Source: Rhizobium mayense
GTDB taxonomy: Bacteria > Pseudomonadota > Alphaproteobacteria > Rhizobiales > Rhizobiaceae
NCBI RefSeq assembly: GCF_030272705.1
Contig: NZ_JARFYM010000002.1
Location: 248,001 to 312,000, forward strand
Direction of reading: 5' to 3'
Length of the DNA: 64,000 bases
The translations under genes were made by a program, and so were the position numbers. This document shows positions 34,589 to 43,810 of this stretch, one piece after another. The notes under the pieces were generated by a model. That model did not search any database and had not been told where the DNA came from. It worked only from the letters and a program-made list of their open reading frames with translations. Every line of letters starts with the position of its first letter. The first letter of the stretch is position 1.

Positions 34589-35419
34589 ATGAGACGATCA
34601 ATCATCCCCACCATTGCGCATCGCCTGGCAATCCTTTGCTACGTGGTATTTGCGCTCTTCCCGCTCTTCTGGCTGCTGAAGGTGTCGGTCACGCCGAACG
34701 ACCTGCTCTATACGGAAGGCGTACGTATGTGGCCGTCGCGCACCACGTGGGAGCACTACGCTTTCGTGCTGCAACACAGCGACTTTCCCACATTCTTTGA
34801 AAACAGCCTGATCGTCTCGGCCTCGACGGCGATCGCCGTGACCATCTGCGCATCGCTTTCCGGCTACGCGCTCTCGCGCTTCACCTTCCGCGCCAAATAC
34901 TGGATCGTTGCCCTAATGCTGCTGACGCAGATGTTTCCGCTGGTCATGCTGGTGGCGCCCATCTTCAAGATCCTGACGCCGCTGCATCTGACCAACAGTC
35001 TGACCGGCCTCGTCATCGTCTACACGGCTTTCAACGTGCCCTTTGCCACCTTCCTGATGCAGTCCTTCTTCGACGGCATCCCGAAGGACCTCGAAGAGGC
35101 GGCGATGATCGACGGAGCGACGCAGTTCACCGCGTTCCGGCAGATCATTCTGCCGCTGACCCTTCCCGGTATTGCCGCCACACTTGGTTTCGTCTTCACG
35201 GCCGCCTGGAGTGAGTTGCTGTTCGCGCTGATGCTCATCAATGGCAATCAGGCAGCGACCTTCCCGGTCGGGCTTCTCACCTTCGTTTCGAAATTCTCCG
35301 TGGATTTCGGGCAGATGATGGCCGCGGGCGTCATGGCGCTCATTCCGGCCGGCCTCTTTTTCCTGCTCATCCAGCGTTATCTCGTGCAGGGCCTGACGGC
35401 CGGCGCGGTCAAGGGATAG
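34589..35419 (+). CDS. sugar-type ABC permease (MalG/UgpE family)
   Basis: This 276-residue membrane protein has six helices. The EAA loop is EEAAMIDGATQFTAFRQIIL near residues 168-187, which is standard, and the N terminus ends in the first helix at LAILCYVVFALFPLFWLLKV. AAGGA lies nine bases before the ATG, inside the end of the first permease gene, so translation is coupled. Heterodimer partner of the MalF-type permease. Confidence 0.9.
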   Translation: MRRSIIPTIAHRLAILCYVVFALFPLFWLLKVSVTPNDLLYTEGVRMWPSRTTWEHYAFVLQHSDFPTFFENSLIVSASTAIAVTICASLSGYALSRFTFRAKYWIVALMLLTQMFPLVMLVAPIFKILTPLHLTNSLTGLVIVYTAFNVPFATFLMQSFFDGIPKDLEEAAMIDGATQFTAFRQIILPLTLPGIAATLGFVFTAAWSELLFALMLINGNQAATFPVGLLTFVSKFSVDFGQMMAAGVMALIPAGLFFLLIQRYLVQGLTAGAVKG

Positions 35420-35423
35420 TCAA

Positions 35424-36482
35424 ATGGCATCGATCGATATCCAGAACGTCAAGAAAGCCTATGGCCACGTGCAGGTGCTGCACGACATCGATCTCAGGAT
35501 CAAGGATGGCGAATTCGTCGTCCTTGTCGGCCCGTCCGGCTGCGGCAAGTCAACGCTGCTCAGGATGATCGCCGGTCTCGAGGACATTAGCGGCGGCGAG
35601 ATCCGCATTGCCGACAACCGCGTGAACGAGCTTCATCCGAAGGACCGCGACATCGCCATGGTGTTCCAGTCCTATGCGCTCTATCCGCATATGAACGTCG
35701 CCGGCAACATGAGCTACAGCCTCAAGCTCCGGAAGATCGCGAAGGACAAGATCGGAAAAGCCGTCGCGGCCGCGGCGTCGAAGCTCGGGCTCGACCCGTT
35801 GCTCGAACGCCGTCCAAAGGCGCTTTCCGGCGGGCAGCGCCAACGCGTCGCGATGGGTCGCGCCATCGTGCGCCAGCCGAAGGCCTTCCTATTCGACGAG
35901 CCGCTTTCGAACCTTGACGCGCGCCTGCGCGAACAGATGCGAGCCGAAATCAAGAAACTGCACGGTGATCTCAAGGCGACCTCGATCTACGTGACCCACG
36001 ATCAGATCGAGGCGATGACATTGGCGGACCGGATTGTTGCCATGCATGGCGGTGTGGTCCAGCAGGTCGGCAGCCCGCTCGAGCTTTACGATCGCCCCGC
36101 CAATCTCTTCGTGGCCGGCTTCATCGGCTCGCCCGGCATGAATTTCCTGGACGCGACTTACGAGGCCGGCGGTTTGAAACTGAAGGACGGAACCATCGTC
36201 TCGCCTTCGGTATCGCCGAATCTGCCGGCCGGCGCCAAGGTGACACTCGGGATTCGGCCGGAACACGTGGTGCTATCGGCTGACAACTCCGGCATCAGCG
36301 CCGATGTGGAGCTCGTAGAGCCCACCGGTTTCGGCATTATCCTCCATCTTTCGCTCCACGGCCTGCCGTTCAAGGTCTTCACGCTCGATCGCGAGGTGCT
36401 GAAGGCGGGGCCGACGGTGAAGGTGATATTCCCGCCGCAACAGGTGCATGTCTTCGACAGCGAGGGAAAACGGGCCGCATAG
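35424..36482 (+). CDS. sugar-type ABC ATPase (MalK/UgpC family)
   Basis: This 352-residue ATPase has Walker A GPSGCGKSTLLRM, signature ALSGGQRQRVAMGRAIVRQP, Walker B AFLFDEPLSNLDARLR and switch His in VTHDQIEAMTLADRI, followed by a C-terminal OB-fold (TOBE) domain from about residue 240 (GFIGSPGMNFLDA). It starts four bases after the second permease and completes the importer. MalK-type subunits often serve several importers. Confidence 0.92.
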   Translation: MASIDIQNVKKAYGHVQVLHDIDLRIKDGEFVVLVGPSGCGKSTLLRMIAGLEDISGGEIRIADNRVNELHPKDRDIAMVFQSYALYPHMNVAGNMSYSLKLRKIAKDKIGKAVAAAASKLGLDPLLERRPKALSGGQRQRVAMGRAIVRQPKAFLFDEPLSNLDARLREQMRAEIKKLHGDLKATSIYVTHDQIEAMTLADRIVAMHGGVVQQVGSPLELYDRPANLFVAGFIGSPGMNFLDATYEAGGLKLKDGTIVSPSVSPNLPAGAKVTLGIRPEHVVLSADNSGISADVELVEPTGFGIILHLSLHGLPFKVFTLDREVLKAGPTVKVIFPPQQVHVFDSEGKRAA

Positions 36483-36558
36483 CAACGTCTCAGGAGGCTG
36501 CAATTGCCGCATTGAGCTTGCTCGGCTAACGTCTTAGGAACGTTGTCGGCAAGCGGGC

Positions 36559-36975
36559 ATGGGGACGTCAGTGGGAAAGAAGCTCTCGGGGACAACGCAG
36601 TGGATGGTGCGCATCTTGTGCGCTCTCGCGCTGACGTTCGTCGGCTTCGCCCATCAGTCGCCCGTTTCCAACACCGATGAGCTCACGCCCGCCCAGCTGG
36701 CGCAATACCAGCTACCGGACGGAACCCTGCCGGTTCTGTGCGTCATCTACAAGGGGACGGACGGCAAGGAACACGCCAAGACGCATGCGCCGGGATGCGA
36801 GGCATGCCGGATCGCTGCGGCGACCTTGCTTCCCGCGCCGCCGACGGATGTTTGCGAGCATCTCGCCTCTATCGACCATGACGTGCTCGCACCGAGAACC
36901 GAAGCTTTCCATCGCAAGCTCTATCCGCCGAACACCGGCCCCCGCGCGCCACCCTTCCAACAGATCCTTGCCTGA
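36559..36975 (+). CDS. small exported Cys-containing protein near copC (DUF2946-like)
   Basis: This 138-residue protein has an N-terminal hydrophobic segment (MVRILCALALTFVGFAHQSP) and a short mature part with three cysteines; LCVIYKG and PGCEACRIAA (a CxxC) recall DUF2946-type proteins found beside copper genes. CopC is encoded about 290 bases downstream on the same strand. A copper-related or periplasmic thiol role is inference. The ATG at 36559 has no clear ribosome site; ATG 36604, just before the hydrophobic segment, is an alternative. Confidence 0.55.
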   Translation: MGTSVGKKLSGTTQWMVRILCALALTFVGFAHQSPVSNTDELTPAQLAQYQLPDGTLPVLCVIYKGTDGKEHAKTHAPGCEACRIAAATLLPAPPTDVCEHLASIDHDVLAPRTEAFHRKLYPPNTGPRAPPFQQILA

Positions 36976-37262
36976 GCCTGCGTTGCGGCGGGTGCCGTGA
37001 CGCTTTTTATCAACGGCGGCCGAAGATGCACGAGACCTGATCGTGCCGGCTGCGGGTGGATTGCCTCATGTTGATTGTCGGACGCGAAACCGGTTGCCTC
37101 GGCATCCTGAATGCGTGGCACATCCGCGTAAGGCGCTGTCGAAACGATCGCTCCTCCCGGCAGACATTTTTCCCCACGTCGCCGTCCAATATGTGAAGGG
37201 AAAATCCAATGTTCACTAAAGACCAGAGAACCCGTGGATCATCAACCAGAAGGAAGATCAAC

Positions 37263-37631
37263 ATGCCCCGGACGAAGAAGCTCGTTCTTATTGCCGCCGC
37301 AGCCAGCCTTGTATTTGCCGGCCAGGCATTCGCCCACGCCCAGCTCAAATCGGCCGTGCCGGCTGCAGACAGCACGGTGAAACAGGCACCATCAGAACTC
37401 GACCTTACCTTCACCGAAGGACTGAACCTCAAGTTCAGCGGCGTGAAGGTCACCGGTCCTGGAAAGGCCGCGGTAAAGACAGGCGAAGGCATGCTGATGA
37501 ACGGGGATAGCACGCTGATGGTCCCGATCACTGACAAGCTGACAGCCGGCAAATACACGGTGGAGTGGCATGCCCTTTCCGCCGACGGCCATAAGACCAA
37601 CGGGACCTACAGCTTCACCGTCGCGCCATAG
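37263..37631 (+). CDS. copC: CopC-type periplasmic copper-binding protein
   Basis: This 122-residue protein has signal peptide RTKKLVLIAAAASLVFAGQA and cleavage after AFA that leaves an N-terminal His (HAQLKSAVPAADSTV), the Cu(II) ligand of CopC. The C terminus EWHALSADGHKTNGTYSFTV supplies the matching Asp-Gly-His. There is no methionine-rich Cu(I) site, so it is the Cu(II)-only type. AGAAGGAAG precedes the ATG at 37263. No copD is adjacent in the window. Confidence 0.88.
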   Translation: MPRTKKLVLIAAAASLVFAGQAFAHAQLKSAVPAADSTVKQAPSELDLTFTEGLNLKFSGVKVTGPGKAAVKTGEGMLMNGDSTLMVPITDKLTAGKYTVEWHALSADGHKTNGTYSFTVAP

Positions 37632-37655
37632 CACCGCCGATACGGCGGCGATCCG

Positions 37656-37705
37656 CCTGATCGCTTGATGCCATACGCTGGCCCGTGCGATCAGGCTGAT
37701 CTTTT
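37656..37705 (+). terminator. putative terminator of copC
   Basis: CCTGATCGC and GCGATCAGG form a 9-bp stem with a 22-base loop, followed by CTTTT at 37701. A smaller hairpin, CCGCCG-ATA-CGGCGG, lies at 37634-37648. The region separates convergent copC and the methyltransferase-like gene. Confidence 0.45.
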
Positions 37706-37718
37706 CGGCGGATACGGT

Positions 37719-38387
37719 TTACCAAACGTATGGAACGAACCGATATCGCACGCGCGCCGCATAATCTTGATAGCCGCTCAGCTCCGCGGTTAAAGCACGC
37801 TCCTCATGCACCGCCCGCCAGGCGATACCCAAGATGAACACTGCGGAGAATGCGAGGCCGCGCCAGGAGCCAAGCATTAGCGGCATGCCAATAAGGAAAA
37901 ACAACGCGCTCGCATACATCGGGTGACGAACAATGGCATAGGGGCCGGTATCGATCACTTTCTGATCTTTTTGGATCTTCACCACCGGCGCAGCAAAGGC
38001 GTTCTCGCGAAACGTCCACCAGGTGCCGAGCATGTTGACCAGCATGCCAAGCCCGCCAAGCACTTGAAGCCATGGCGGCACCGCTCGGAAGCCGGTCCGA
38101 GCCGCGTCCCAACCCATGAAGTACAGCCAGCCCAAGAAGGCAAAAACGAAAAACGTCAGCCAGACGCGATCCCATGGCTTTTGATCACGCTGTAGCGGGG
38201 ATGCCATACGTTCACGCAGCAGCCGCGGGCTATGCTTCGACAGCCACAGGATCATCGCTAAGCCGCCGAACACGAAGAAAGCAATCAAGACCCAGGCGCC
38301 CGGATAAACCAGCGTACCCGCCGGCCAGAGGATCAGCCCAGCAATGAAGATCGACCAGGCCAGGAGCTGGAGCAAATAGATCGCCAT
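37719..38387 (-). CDS. isoprenylcysteine/phospholipid methyltransferase-like membrane protein
   Basis: This 222-residue protein with about five helices has the ICMT/PEMT C-terminal signature TGPYAIVRHPMYASALFFLI, then RAVHEERALTAELSGYQDYA, which forms the S-adenosylmethionine and substrate site in this superfamily. The last residues are RYRFVPYVW. GGAG precedes the ATG at 38387. Bacterial members methylate varied lipid or small-molecule acceptors. No biosynthetic partners are adjacent, so the substrate is unknown. Confidence 0.8.
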   Translation of the reverse strand: MAIYLLQLLAWSIFIAGLILWPAGTLVYPGAWVLIAFFVFGGLAMILWLSKHSPRLLRERMASPLQRDQKPWDRVWLTFFVFAFLGWLYFMGWDAARTGFRAVPPWLQVLGGLGMLVNMLGTWWTFRENAFAAPVVKIQKDQKVIDTGPYAIVRHPMYASALFFLIGMPLMLGSWRGLAFSAVFILGIAWRAVHEERALTAELSGYQDYAARVRYRFVPYVW

Positions 38388-38668
38388 GGCGCACTCCAAA
38401 AACCATCAGCAGGAGAAACCGGAGGCGCACCTAGAAACAAGCACGCTTCTCCCAACAACGCCATTTTGACCAATAAATAAAATCAATTCGACGTTGATAT
38501 TGTTCCTCGCAGAATGCGACCGGATTCCTATGCTGTCGCGATTCCGAATGCAGCCGCCTTAGGGTAGACCAATTCCTCAAAGGGTCCGATTCCGGGATAT
38601 GCGCTTGTCAGTCCCGGTATTGAATGTCATTGGTCGAGTCGTCAGCTAATTCACAAGCAGTTCTCCAA

Positions 38669-39163
38669 ATGAAACTTGATGCAATCGATTTGCGAATATT
38701 GGACGCCATTCAACGGGATGGCCGCATCACCAAACTGGCGCTCGCGGAAAAGGTGGGGCTTTCGCCGACCCCTTGCTGGCTTCGCCTTCGCAAGCTGGAG
38801 AAGGCCGGCATCATTACCGGCTATCATGCCCATCTGTCGGTTCGCCGGCTCGCGGCGGTTGCAAGCATCATGGTCGAAGTCACACTCGCCAACCATCGCC
38901 AGAGCGACTTCGAACGTTTCGAACGAGCTATCTCCACCATTCCCGAAATTGTCGCCTGCTGGTCCGTCGGCGGCGGCGTCGATTACATTCTGAAGATCAT
39001 GACGCCCAATATCGATGCCTATCAGCGCCTGATCGATAGCCTTCTGGATCGCGATCTCGGCATCGAGCGTTATTTTACGTATATCGTGACGAAGACCGTC
39101 AAGGACGAGACCGTTCTTCCGATCGCCGATCTCCTTTCCACCGAGCCTCAGGGCGACGAATAG
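38669..39163 (+). CDS. Lrp/AsnC-family regulator of the ectoine genes (DoeX-like)
   Basis: This 164-residue regulator has an N-terminal helix-turn-helix (LDAIDLRILDAIQRDGRITK, then LALAEKVGLSPTPCWLRLRK) and a C-terminal RAM/AsnC effector domain (ACWSVGGGVDYILKIMTPNI). It is 121 bases before doeC on the same strand, the position of the AsnC gene (DoeX/AsnC) in many ectoine-catabolic clusters. ATG 38669 is chosen by homology of the N terminus; an ATG at 38624 is in frame and neither has a strong ribosome site. Likely ligand: diaminobutyrate or a derivative. Confidence 0.82.
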   Translation: MKLDAIDLRILDAIQRDGRITKLALAEKVGLSPTPCWLRLRKLEKAGIITGYHAHLSVRRLAAVASIMVEVTLANHRQSDFERFERAISTIPEIVACWSVGGGVDYILKIMTPNIDAYQRLIDSLLDRDLGIERYFTYIVTKTVKDETVLPIADLLSTEPQGDE

Positions 39164-39284
39164 AGAATCTCTCTACGACTACCCTGCTCTTTAGGCCCTT
39201 CCTCTCTTCCAGTCGCAACCAATGGACAATCTCTCGCGGCACTCCGTGAGAACATTGAGGCACCTGGAAAAGAGAGGTTTGCCG

Positions 39285-40781
39285 ATGACCGCACTGCGCG
39301 CCCGACCCACCTATCATGAAGCCCTATCTCGATTGAACGACCGGCATTTGCTGCGAGACCTTTCCTATGTCGGCGGCCGATGGGTCGCCGGCAAGACGGG
39401 CGCGAGCTTCAACGTCGCCGATCCTGCCTCTGTTACGACGCTTGCCTGGGTCGCAAGTCTCGGTAGGGATGAAACAATTGAGGCGATCGATACCGCGGCG
39501 GCCGCGTTTCCAGCCTGGCGCTCGCTCCTGCCGCAGCAGCGAGCATCGATCCTGCGCAAGTGGCATGAGCTGATGCTTGCCGCGAAGGAGGATCTGGCGC
39601 TGATCATGACGCTGGAACAAGGCAAGCCCCTCGCCGAATCCCGCGGCGAGATCGACTATGCTGCCGGCTTCATCGAATGGTATGCGGAGGAAGCCAAGCG
39701 GATCAATGCCGAGAGCGTCACCAGCCACCTGCCGGACACGGAAATGATCGTCCGCAGGGAGGCATTGGGTGTCGTCGGCATCGTTACGCCCTGGAATTTT
39801 CCCTCCGCCATGCTCACCCGCAAGGCCGCGGCAGCCCTCGCCGCTGGATGCACCGTCGTTGCCCATCCATCGTCCGAGACGCCGCTGTCGGCGCTTGCCC
39901 TTGCCGAACTCGGTGAGCGTGCCGGCCTTCCCGCCGGCGCCTTCAACATCGTCACCGGCGACGCCTCAACGATCGTCGGCGCTCTCTGCGAGGATGCCCG
40001 GGTGCGGGCGCTGAGCTTCACCGGCTCGACCGGCGTCGGCAAGCTGATTGCCGGGCAATGCGCTGCCACCATGAAGCGGCTGGTGATGGAGCTCGGCGGG
40101 CATGCGCCCTTGATCATCTTTGACGACGCCGACCTCGATCGCGCCGTCGACATTGCCGTCAATGCCAAGTTTGCGACGTCGGGCCAGGATTGCCTGGCCG
40201 CCAACCGCATCTTCGTGCAGCGCTCGATCATGGAACCCTTCGCCGCGGCCTTTGCCAAGCGGATAGCAGCCCTGAAGGTCGGTGACGGACTGACGGACGC
40301 CGTCGATATCGGCCCGCTGATGCACGAGCGAGCCGTGGCGAAAGTCGAGGAACATGTGGCCGATGCGCTGAATCGTGGCGCAAGGCTTGCCGTCGGCGGA
40401 AAGCGTCATGCAGCAGGGCCGCTCTTCTTCGAACCGACGCTGCTGGTAAATCCGTCACCGGCTGCGTTGATCATGCAGGAGGAGACCTTCGGACCGGTCG
40501 CCGCGGTAACGTCATTCGACACAGAGGCCGAGGTCGTCGCGCGCGCCAACGATACCGAATACGGGCTCGTCGCCTATGTCGTGACGCAAAACGGCGCCCG
40601 GCAGATGCGCCTCGGCCGGGCTCTGGATTACGGCATGGTGGCGATCAATCGCGTCAAGATCACCGGCGGACCTGTTCCCTTCGGTGGCTGGAAGCAATCC
40701 GGCCTCGGCCGGGAGGGCTCGCGCCACGGCATCGAGGCTTTCACCGAGCTCAAGTATCTCTGCATCGACACGGCTGCCTGA
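39285..40781 (+). CDS. doeC: aldehyde dehydrogenase of ectoine catabolism (aspartate-semialdehyde oxidising)
   Basis: This 498-residue ALDH of the succinate-semialdehyde type would oxidise L-aspartate beta-semialdehyde to aspartate. The catalytic Glu is E269 in MELGGHAPLIIF and the nucleophile C303 in SGQDCLAANR; both are present. The usual Lys in the VVKP stretch that binds the coenzyme ribose is His here (TVVAHPSSETP), an uncommon change that may mark this subgroup. GAGGT lies ahead of ATG 39285; an upstream ATG at 39222 has none. It is followed 34 bases later by doeD. Confidence 0.88.
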   Translation: MTALRARPTYHEALSRLNDRHLLRDLSYVGGRWVAGKTGASFNVADPASVTTLAWVASLGRDETIEAIDTAAAAFPAWRSLLPQQRASILRKWHELMLAAKEDLALIMTLEQGKPLAESRGEIDYAAGFIEWYAEEAKRINAESVTSHLPDTEMIVRREALGVVGIVTPWNFPSAMLTRKAAAALAAGCTVVAHPSSETPLSALALAELGERAGLPAGAFNIVTGDASTIVGALCEDARVRALSFTGSTGVGKLIAGQCAATMKRLVMELGGHAPLIIFDDADLDRAVDIAVNAKFATSGQDCLAANRIFVQRSIMEPFAAAFAKRIAALKVGDGLTDAVDIGPLMHERAVAKVEEHVADALNRGARLAVGGKRHAAGPLFFEPTLLVNPSPAALIMQEETFGPVAAVTSFDTEAEVVARANDTEYGLVAYVVTQNGARQMRLGRALDYGMVAINRVKITGGPVPFGGWKQSGLGREGSRHGIEAFTELKYLCIDTAA

Positions 40782-40815
40782 CGGGCCTCCCACTCTCAGC
40801 ACAAGGAAAAATATC

Positions 40816-42195
40816 ATGTTGGACAAACGGAACGAACTGAATGCGTGGGACAGGGATCACTTCTTTCACCCTTCGACCCACATGGGTACGCATGCGCGCG
40901 GCGAAACGCCGACCCGAGTCATCGGCGGCGGCGAAGGTGTCTACATTACCGACACCAACGGCAAGAAGAGCCTCGATGCCTTTGCCGGCCTCTACTGCGT
41001 CAATGTCGGCTATGGCCGGCAGAAAATCGCTGATGCCATCGCCGAACAGGCAAAGAACCTCGCCTACTACCACGCCTATGTCGGACACGGCACGGAAGCG
41101 TCGATCACGCTCTCCAAGATGATCATCGACCGGGCGCCGAAAGGCATGAGCCGCGTCTATTTCGGCCTTTCCGGTTCGGACGCCAACGAGACAAACATCA
41201 AGCTCATCTGGTATTACAACAACATCCTCGGCCGGCCGGAAAAGAAGAAGATCATTTCCCGCTGGCGCGGCTATCATGGATCAGGCGTCATGACCGGTAG
41301 CCTCACCGGCCTCGAACTCTTCCACAAGGCTTTCGACCTGCCGCTCGAACCCATTCTGCATACCGAGACACCCTACTTCTTCCGCCGACCTGATCGGTCG
41401 ATGAATGGGGAACAGTTCGCGCAATATTGCGCGGACAAGCTCGAAGAGATGATCCTGTCCGAAGGTCCGGAAACGGTCGCGGCCTTCATCGGCGAGCCGA
41501 TCCTCGGCACCGGCGGCATCGTTCCGCCGCCGAAGACCTATTGGCAGAAGATCCAGGCCGTGCTCGACAAGTACGACGTCCTGCTCGTCGCCGATGAGGT
41601 CGTCACCGGCTTTGGCCGCCTCGGAACGATGTTCGGCTCGGACCATTACGGCATGAAGCCGGATCTGATCACCATCGCCAAGGGTCTGACCTCGGCCTAT
41701 GCGCCGCTTTCCGGCACCATCGTCTCAGACAAGATGTGGCAGGTGCTCGTGCAAGGTTCCGATCAGCTCGGCGCCATCGGCCATGGCTGGACCTATTCCT
41801 CGCACCCGATCTGCGCGGCTGCGGGCATTGCCAATCTCGAACTGATTGATGAACTCGGCATCGTCGAGAATGCCGGTTCGACCGGTGCCTACTTCCGGTC
41901 CGAACTTGCCAAGGCCGTCGGCGATCACAAGCATGTCGGCGAGGTCCGGGGCGATGGGCTCATGGCGGCCATCGAGTTCGTCGAAGACCGGGACGACCGC
42001 AAGTTTTTCGATCCGGCGAAGAAGATCGGCCCGCAAATCGCGGCAGCTCTGCTCGAGCGCGGCGTGATCGGTCGGGCTATGCCTCAGGGAGACATTCTCG
42101 GCTTTGCGCCTCCCCTGTGCCTGACGCGCGACGAAGCTGATATCGTCGTCAAGGCGACGGCGGAAGCGATCAAAAGCGTATTTTCAAACCTGTGA
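40816..42195 (+). CDS. doeD: class III aminotransferase (diaminobutyrate transaminase)
   Basis: This 459-residue PLP enzyme would transfer the amino group of L-2,4-diaminobutyrate to give aspartate semialdehyde. The cofactor lysine is K289 in DLITIAKGLTSAYAPLSG, with the ring-binding Asp in LLVADEVVTGFGRLGTMFG (D260) and the phosphate-binding GSDANETNIKL. AAGGA precedes ATG 40816. Together with doeC it finishes ectoine breakdown. Homologues are often annotated as generic omega-amino acid or pyruvate transaminases, and the context decides. Confidence 0.88.
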   Translation: MLDKRNELNAWDRDHFFHPSTHMGTHARGETPTRVIGGGEGVYITDTNGKKSLDAFAGLYCVNVGYGRQKIADAIAEQAKNLAYYHAYVGHGTEASITLSKMIIDRAPKGMSRVYFGLSGSDANETNIKLIWYYNNILGRPEKKKIISRWRGYHGSGVMTGSLTGLELFHKAFDLPLEPILHTETPYFFRRPDRSMNGEQFAQYCADKLEEMILSEGPETVAAFIGEPILGTGGIVPPPKTYWQKIQAVLDKYDVLLVADEVVTGFGRLGTMFGSDHYGMKPDLITIAKGLTSAYAPLSGTIVSDKMWQVLVQGSDQLGAIGHGWTYSSHPICAAAGIANLELIDELGIVENAGSTGAYFRSELAKAVGDHKHVGEVRGDGLMAAIEFVEDRDDRKFFDPAKKIGPQIAAALLERGVIGRAMPQGDILGFAPPLCLTRDEADIVVKATAEAIKSVFSNL

Positions 42196-42229
42196 TGCGG
42201 TGCCAGTAGGCGCGAGGCATAAATGAGGA

Positions 42230-42263
42230 TCGCTCAGTCTGTTGTTGACAATGGACTGAGCGA
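42230..42263. promoter_or_regulatory. 10-bp inverted repeat between doeD and enuR
   Basis: TCGCTCAGTC and GACTGAGCGA flank a 14-base centre, 72 bases before the enuR ATG. There is no T-run, so it may be a weak terminator of doeD or an operator of enuR. Confidence 0.4.
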
Positions 42264-42334
42264 CTTGGCTTGGTCATCGCCATGCCGCATTGAATGGTGT
42301 ACATGGATGTCCTGCAATTGTACCGGATCAATCC

Positions 42335-43765
42335 ATGCTTCGTCATGATTCAAAAGACCAGCACAGTGATGCCTGGAAACCAGTCCTCCAGCATCGCAAG
42401 GGCGTGACCAAGCATAAGCTGCTCACCGACAAGATCATTTCCGATATCGACGAAGGCATCCTGCCAGTTCATACGCAGATGCCGACGCATCGTGATCTCG
42501 CCCATGCGCTGGGAATTTCGGTTCAGACCGTGAGCCTCAGCTACAAGGAAGCAGAGCGACGCGGCTATTTGCGCGGCGAAGTGGGTCGCGGCACCTTCGT
42601 CCGCAGTCGCATCACCGAACGTGCCGACAGCTTCATGCTCGACCGCGATCCAAGCGGCAGCGCCGACCTTTCCATCATCCGGGCCGTTTATACCGAAGCA
42701 CACGAGCGATCGGCGCGCGAACTGATGCAGGCTCTCGCCGAAAGCGACAACAGCAGTTTCATGCGGCCGTGCCGGCCGATCGCCGGTCTCGATGCCCATC
42801 GCGCCGCGGCGCGGACCTGGCTGGCGCGCCTGTCCGTCAATGCCGACCCCGATCGTATCCTGATCACGAATGGCGCTGCCCATGGCCTTTTCCTGGCCGT
42901 GGCCTCTGTGGTGCGCCCCGGCGAGGTTGTCTTGACCGAGAACCTCACCGATCACGGCATTATTGGCCTCGCCAACGTGTTGGGCTTTACGCTACGCGGC
43001 CTGCCGACCGATCGCGAAGGCATCTTGCCAGAAGCTTTCGAGGCGGCCTGCGCAGTCAGCGACGTGTCGGCGCTGGTCATCATTCCCTCGCTCGGCAACC
43101 CCACGAGCCATGTCATGGGTGCGGAGCGGCGCCGTGCCATCGCCGACATCGCGCGCCGGCATGGCATCTTCGTCATCGAGGACGAGGTCTATAAGCCGAT
43201 GCTGCGGGATCCCCTGCCCTCCATGCCCGATCTGCTGCCCGAACTCGGCTTCTTCGTCACGAGCTTTACCAAGTCGGTGATGACGGGCTTGCGCATCGGC
43301 TATCTCGTCGTTCCGGCGCACTTCTCCATCCGCGTCGCGTCGATCCTGCGCGTCACGGGGTGGAGCGCCACCAATGTCGTCGCGGAAATGGCCTCACGCT
43401 GGGTTCTGGATGGTACCGCCGATGCACTGATTGCCGTTCAGAGAAGCGAGGCACAGGCCAGGCAGGCGATCGTATCGGAGGTGATGGGTTCCTTTGTCGC
43501 CGGCAGCCACCCTCTCTCCCTATGCGCATGGTTGTCACTTCCCGAGCGTTGGACGGAGGAGGGGCTTGTCCGCGCACTAGCCCGCAAGGGTGTCGCCGTC
43601 ACACCATCCGATCCATTCGTCGCCGGAGGCGACCGGCCGGTCAGCGGAATTCGCATCTGCCTCGGCGGTCGCCTGTCACACTCGGCCCTTCGCTCGGCGC
43701 TCGAAACGGTTCGCGGCGCCTTCGAGCAATTGCCGCCAATTTTCGACGTGGGATCAATCGCTTAG
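42335..43765 (+). CDS. enuR: MocR/GntR-type regulator of ectoine uptake and use
   Basis: This 476-residue regulator has an N-terminal GntR winged helix (about 22-90; HTQMPTHRDLAHALGISVQT) joined to an aminotransferase-like domain. The PLP lysine is K313 in VTSFTKSVMTGLRIGYLV, and the N- and D-type cofactor residues lie in LGNPTSHV and VIEDEVYKP. EnuR of Ruegeria is a repressor released when alpha-ADABA or diaminobutyrate binds PLP. Here it is convergent with ehuA. Start ATG 42335 is probable, with a weak ribosome site. Confidence 0.9.
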   Translation: MLRHDSKDQHSDAWKPVLQHRKGVTKHKLLTDKIISDIDEGILPVHTQMPTHRDLAHALGISVQTVSLSYKEAERRGYLRGEVGRGTFVRSRITERADSFMLDRDPSGSADLSIIRAVYTEAHERSARELMQALAESDNSSFMRPCRPIAGLDAHRAAARTWLARLSVNADPDRILITNGAAHGLFLAVASVVRPGEVVLTENLTDHGIIGLANVLGFTLRGLPTDREGILPEAFEAACAVSDVSALVIIPSLGNPTSHVMGAERRRAIADIARRHGIFVIEDEVYKPMLRDPLPSMPDLLPELGFFVTSFTKSVMTGLRIGYLVVPAHFSIRVASILRVTGWSATNVVAEMASRWVLDGTADALIAVQRSEAQARQAIVSEVMGSFVAGSHPLSLCAWLSLPERWTEEGLVRALARKGVAVTPSDPFVAGGDRPVSGIRICLGGRLSHSALRSALETVRGAFEQLPPIFDVGSIA

Positions 43766-43778
43766 AATAAGAACCGGC

Positions 43779-43806
43779 GCCGGATACATCCGGCACAAGT
43801 TCCTTT
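43779..43806. terminator. convergent terminator between enuR and ehuA
   Basis: GCCGGAT-AC-ATCCGGC is followed on the plus strand by TTCCTTTT. It lies in the 45-base gap between two convergent operons and probably ends transcripts from enuR. Confidence 0.5.
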
Positions 43807-43810
43807 TCGG

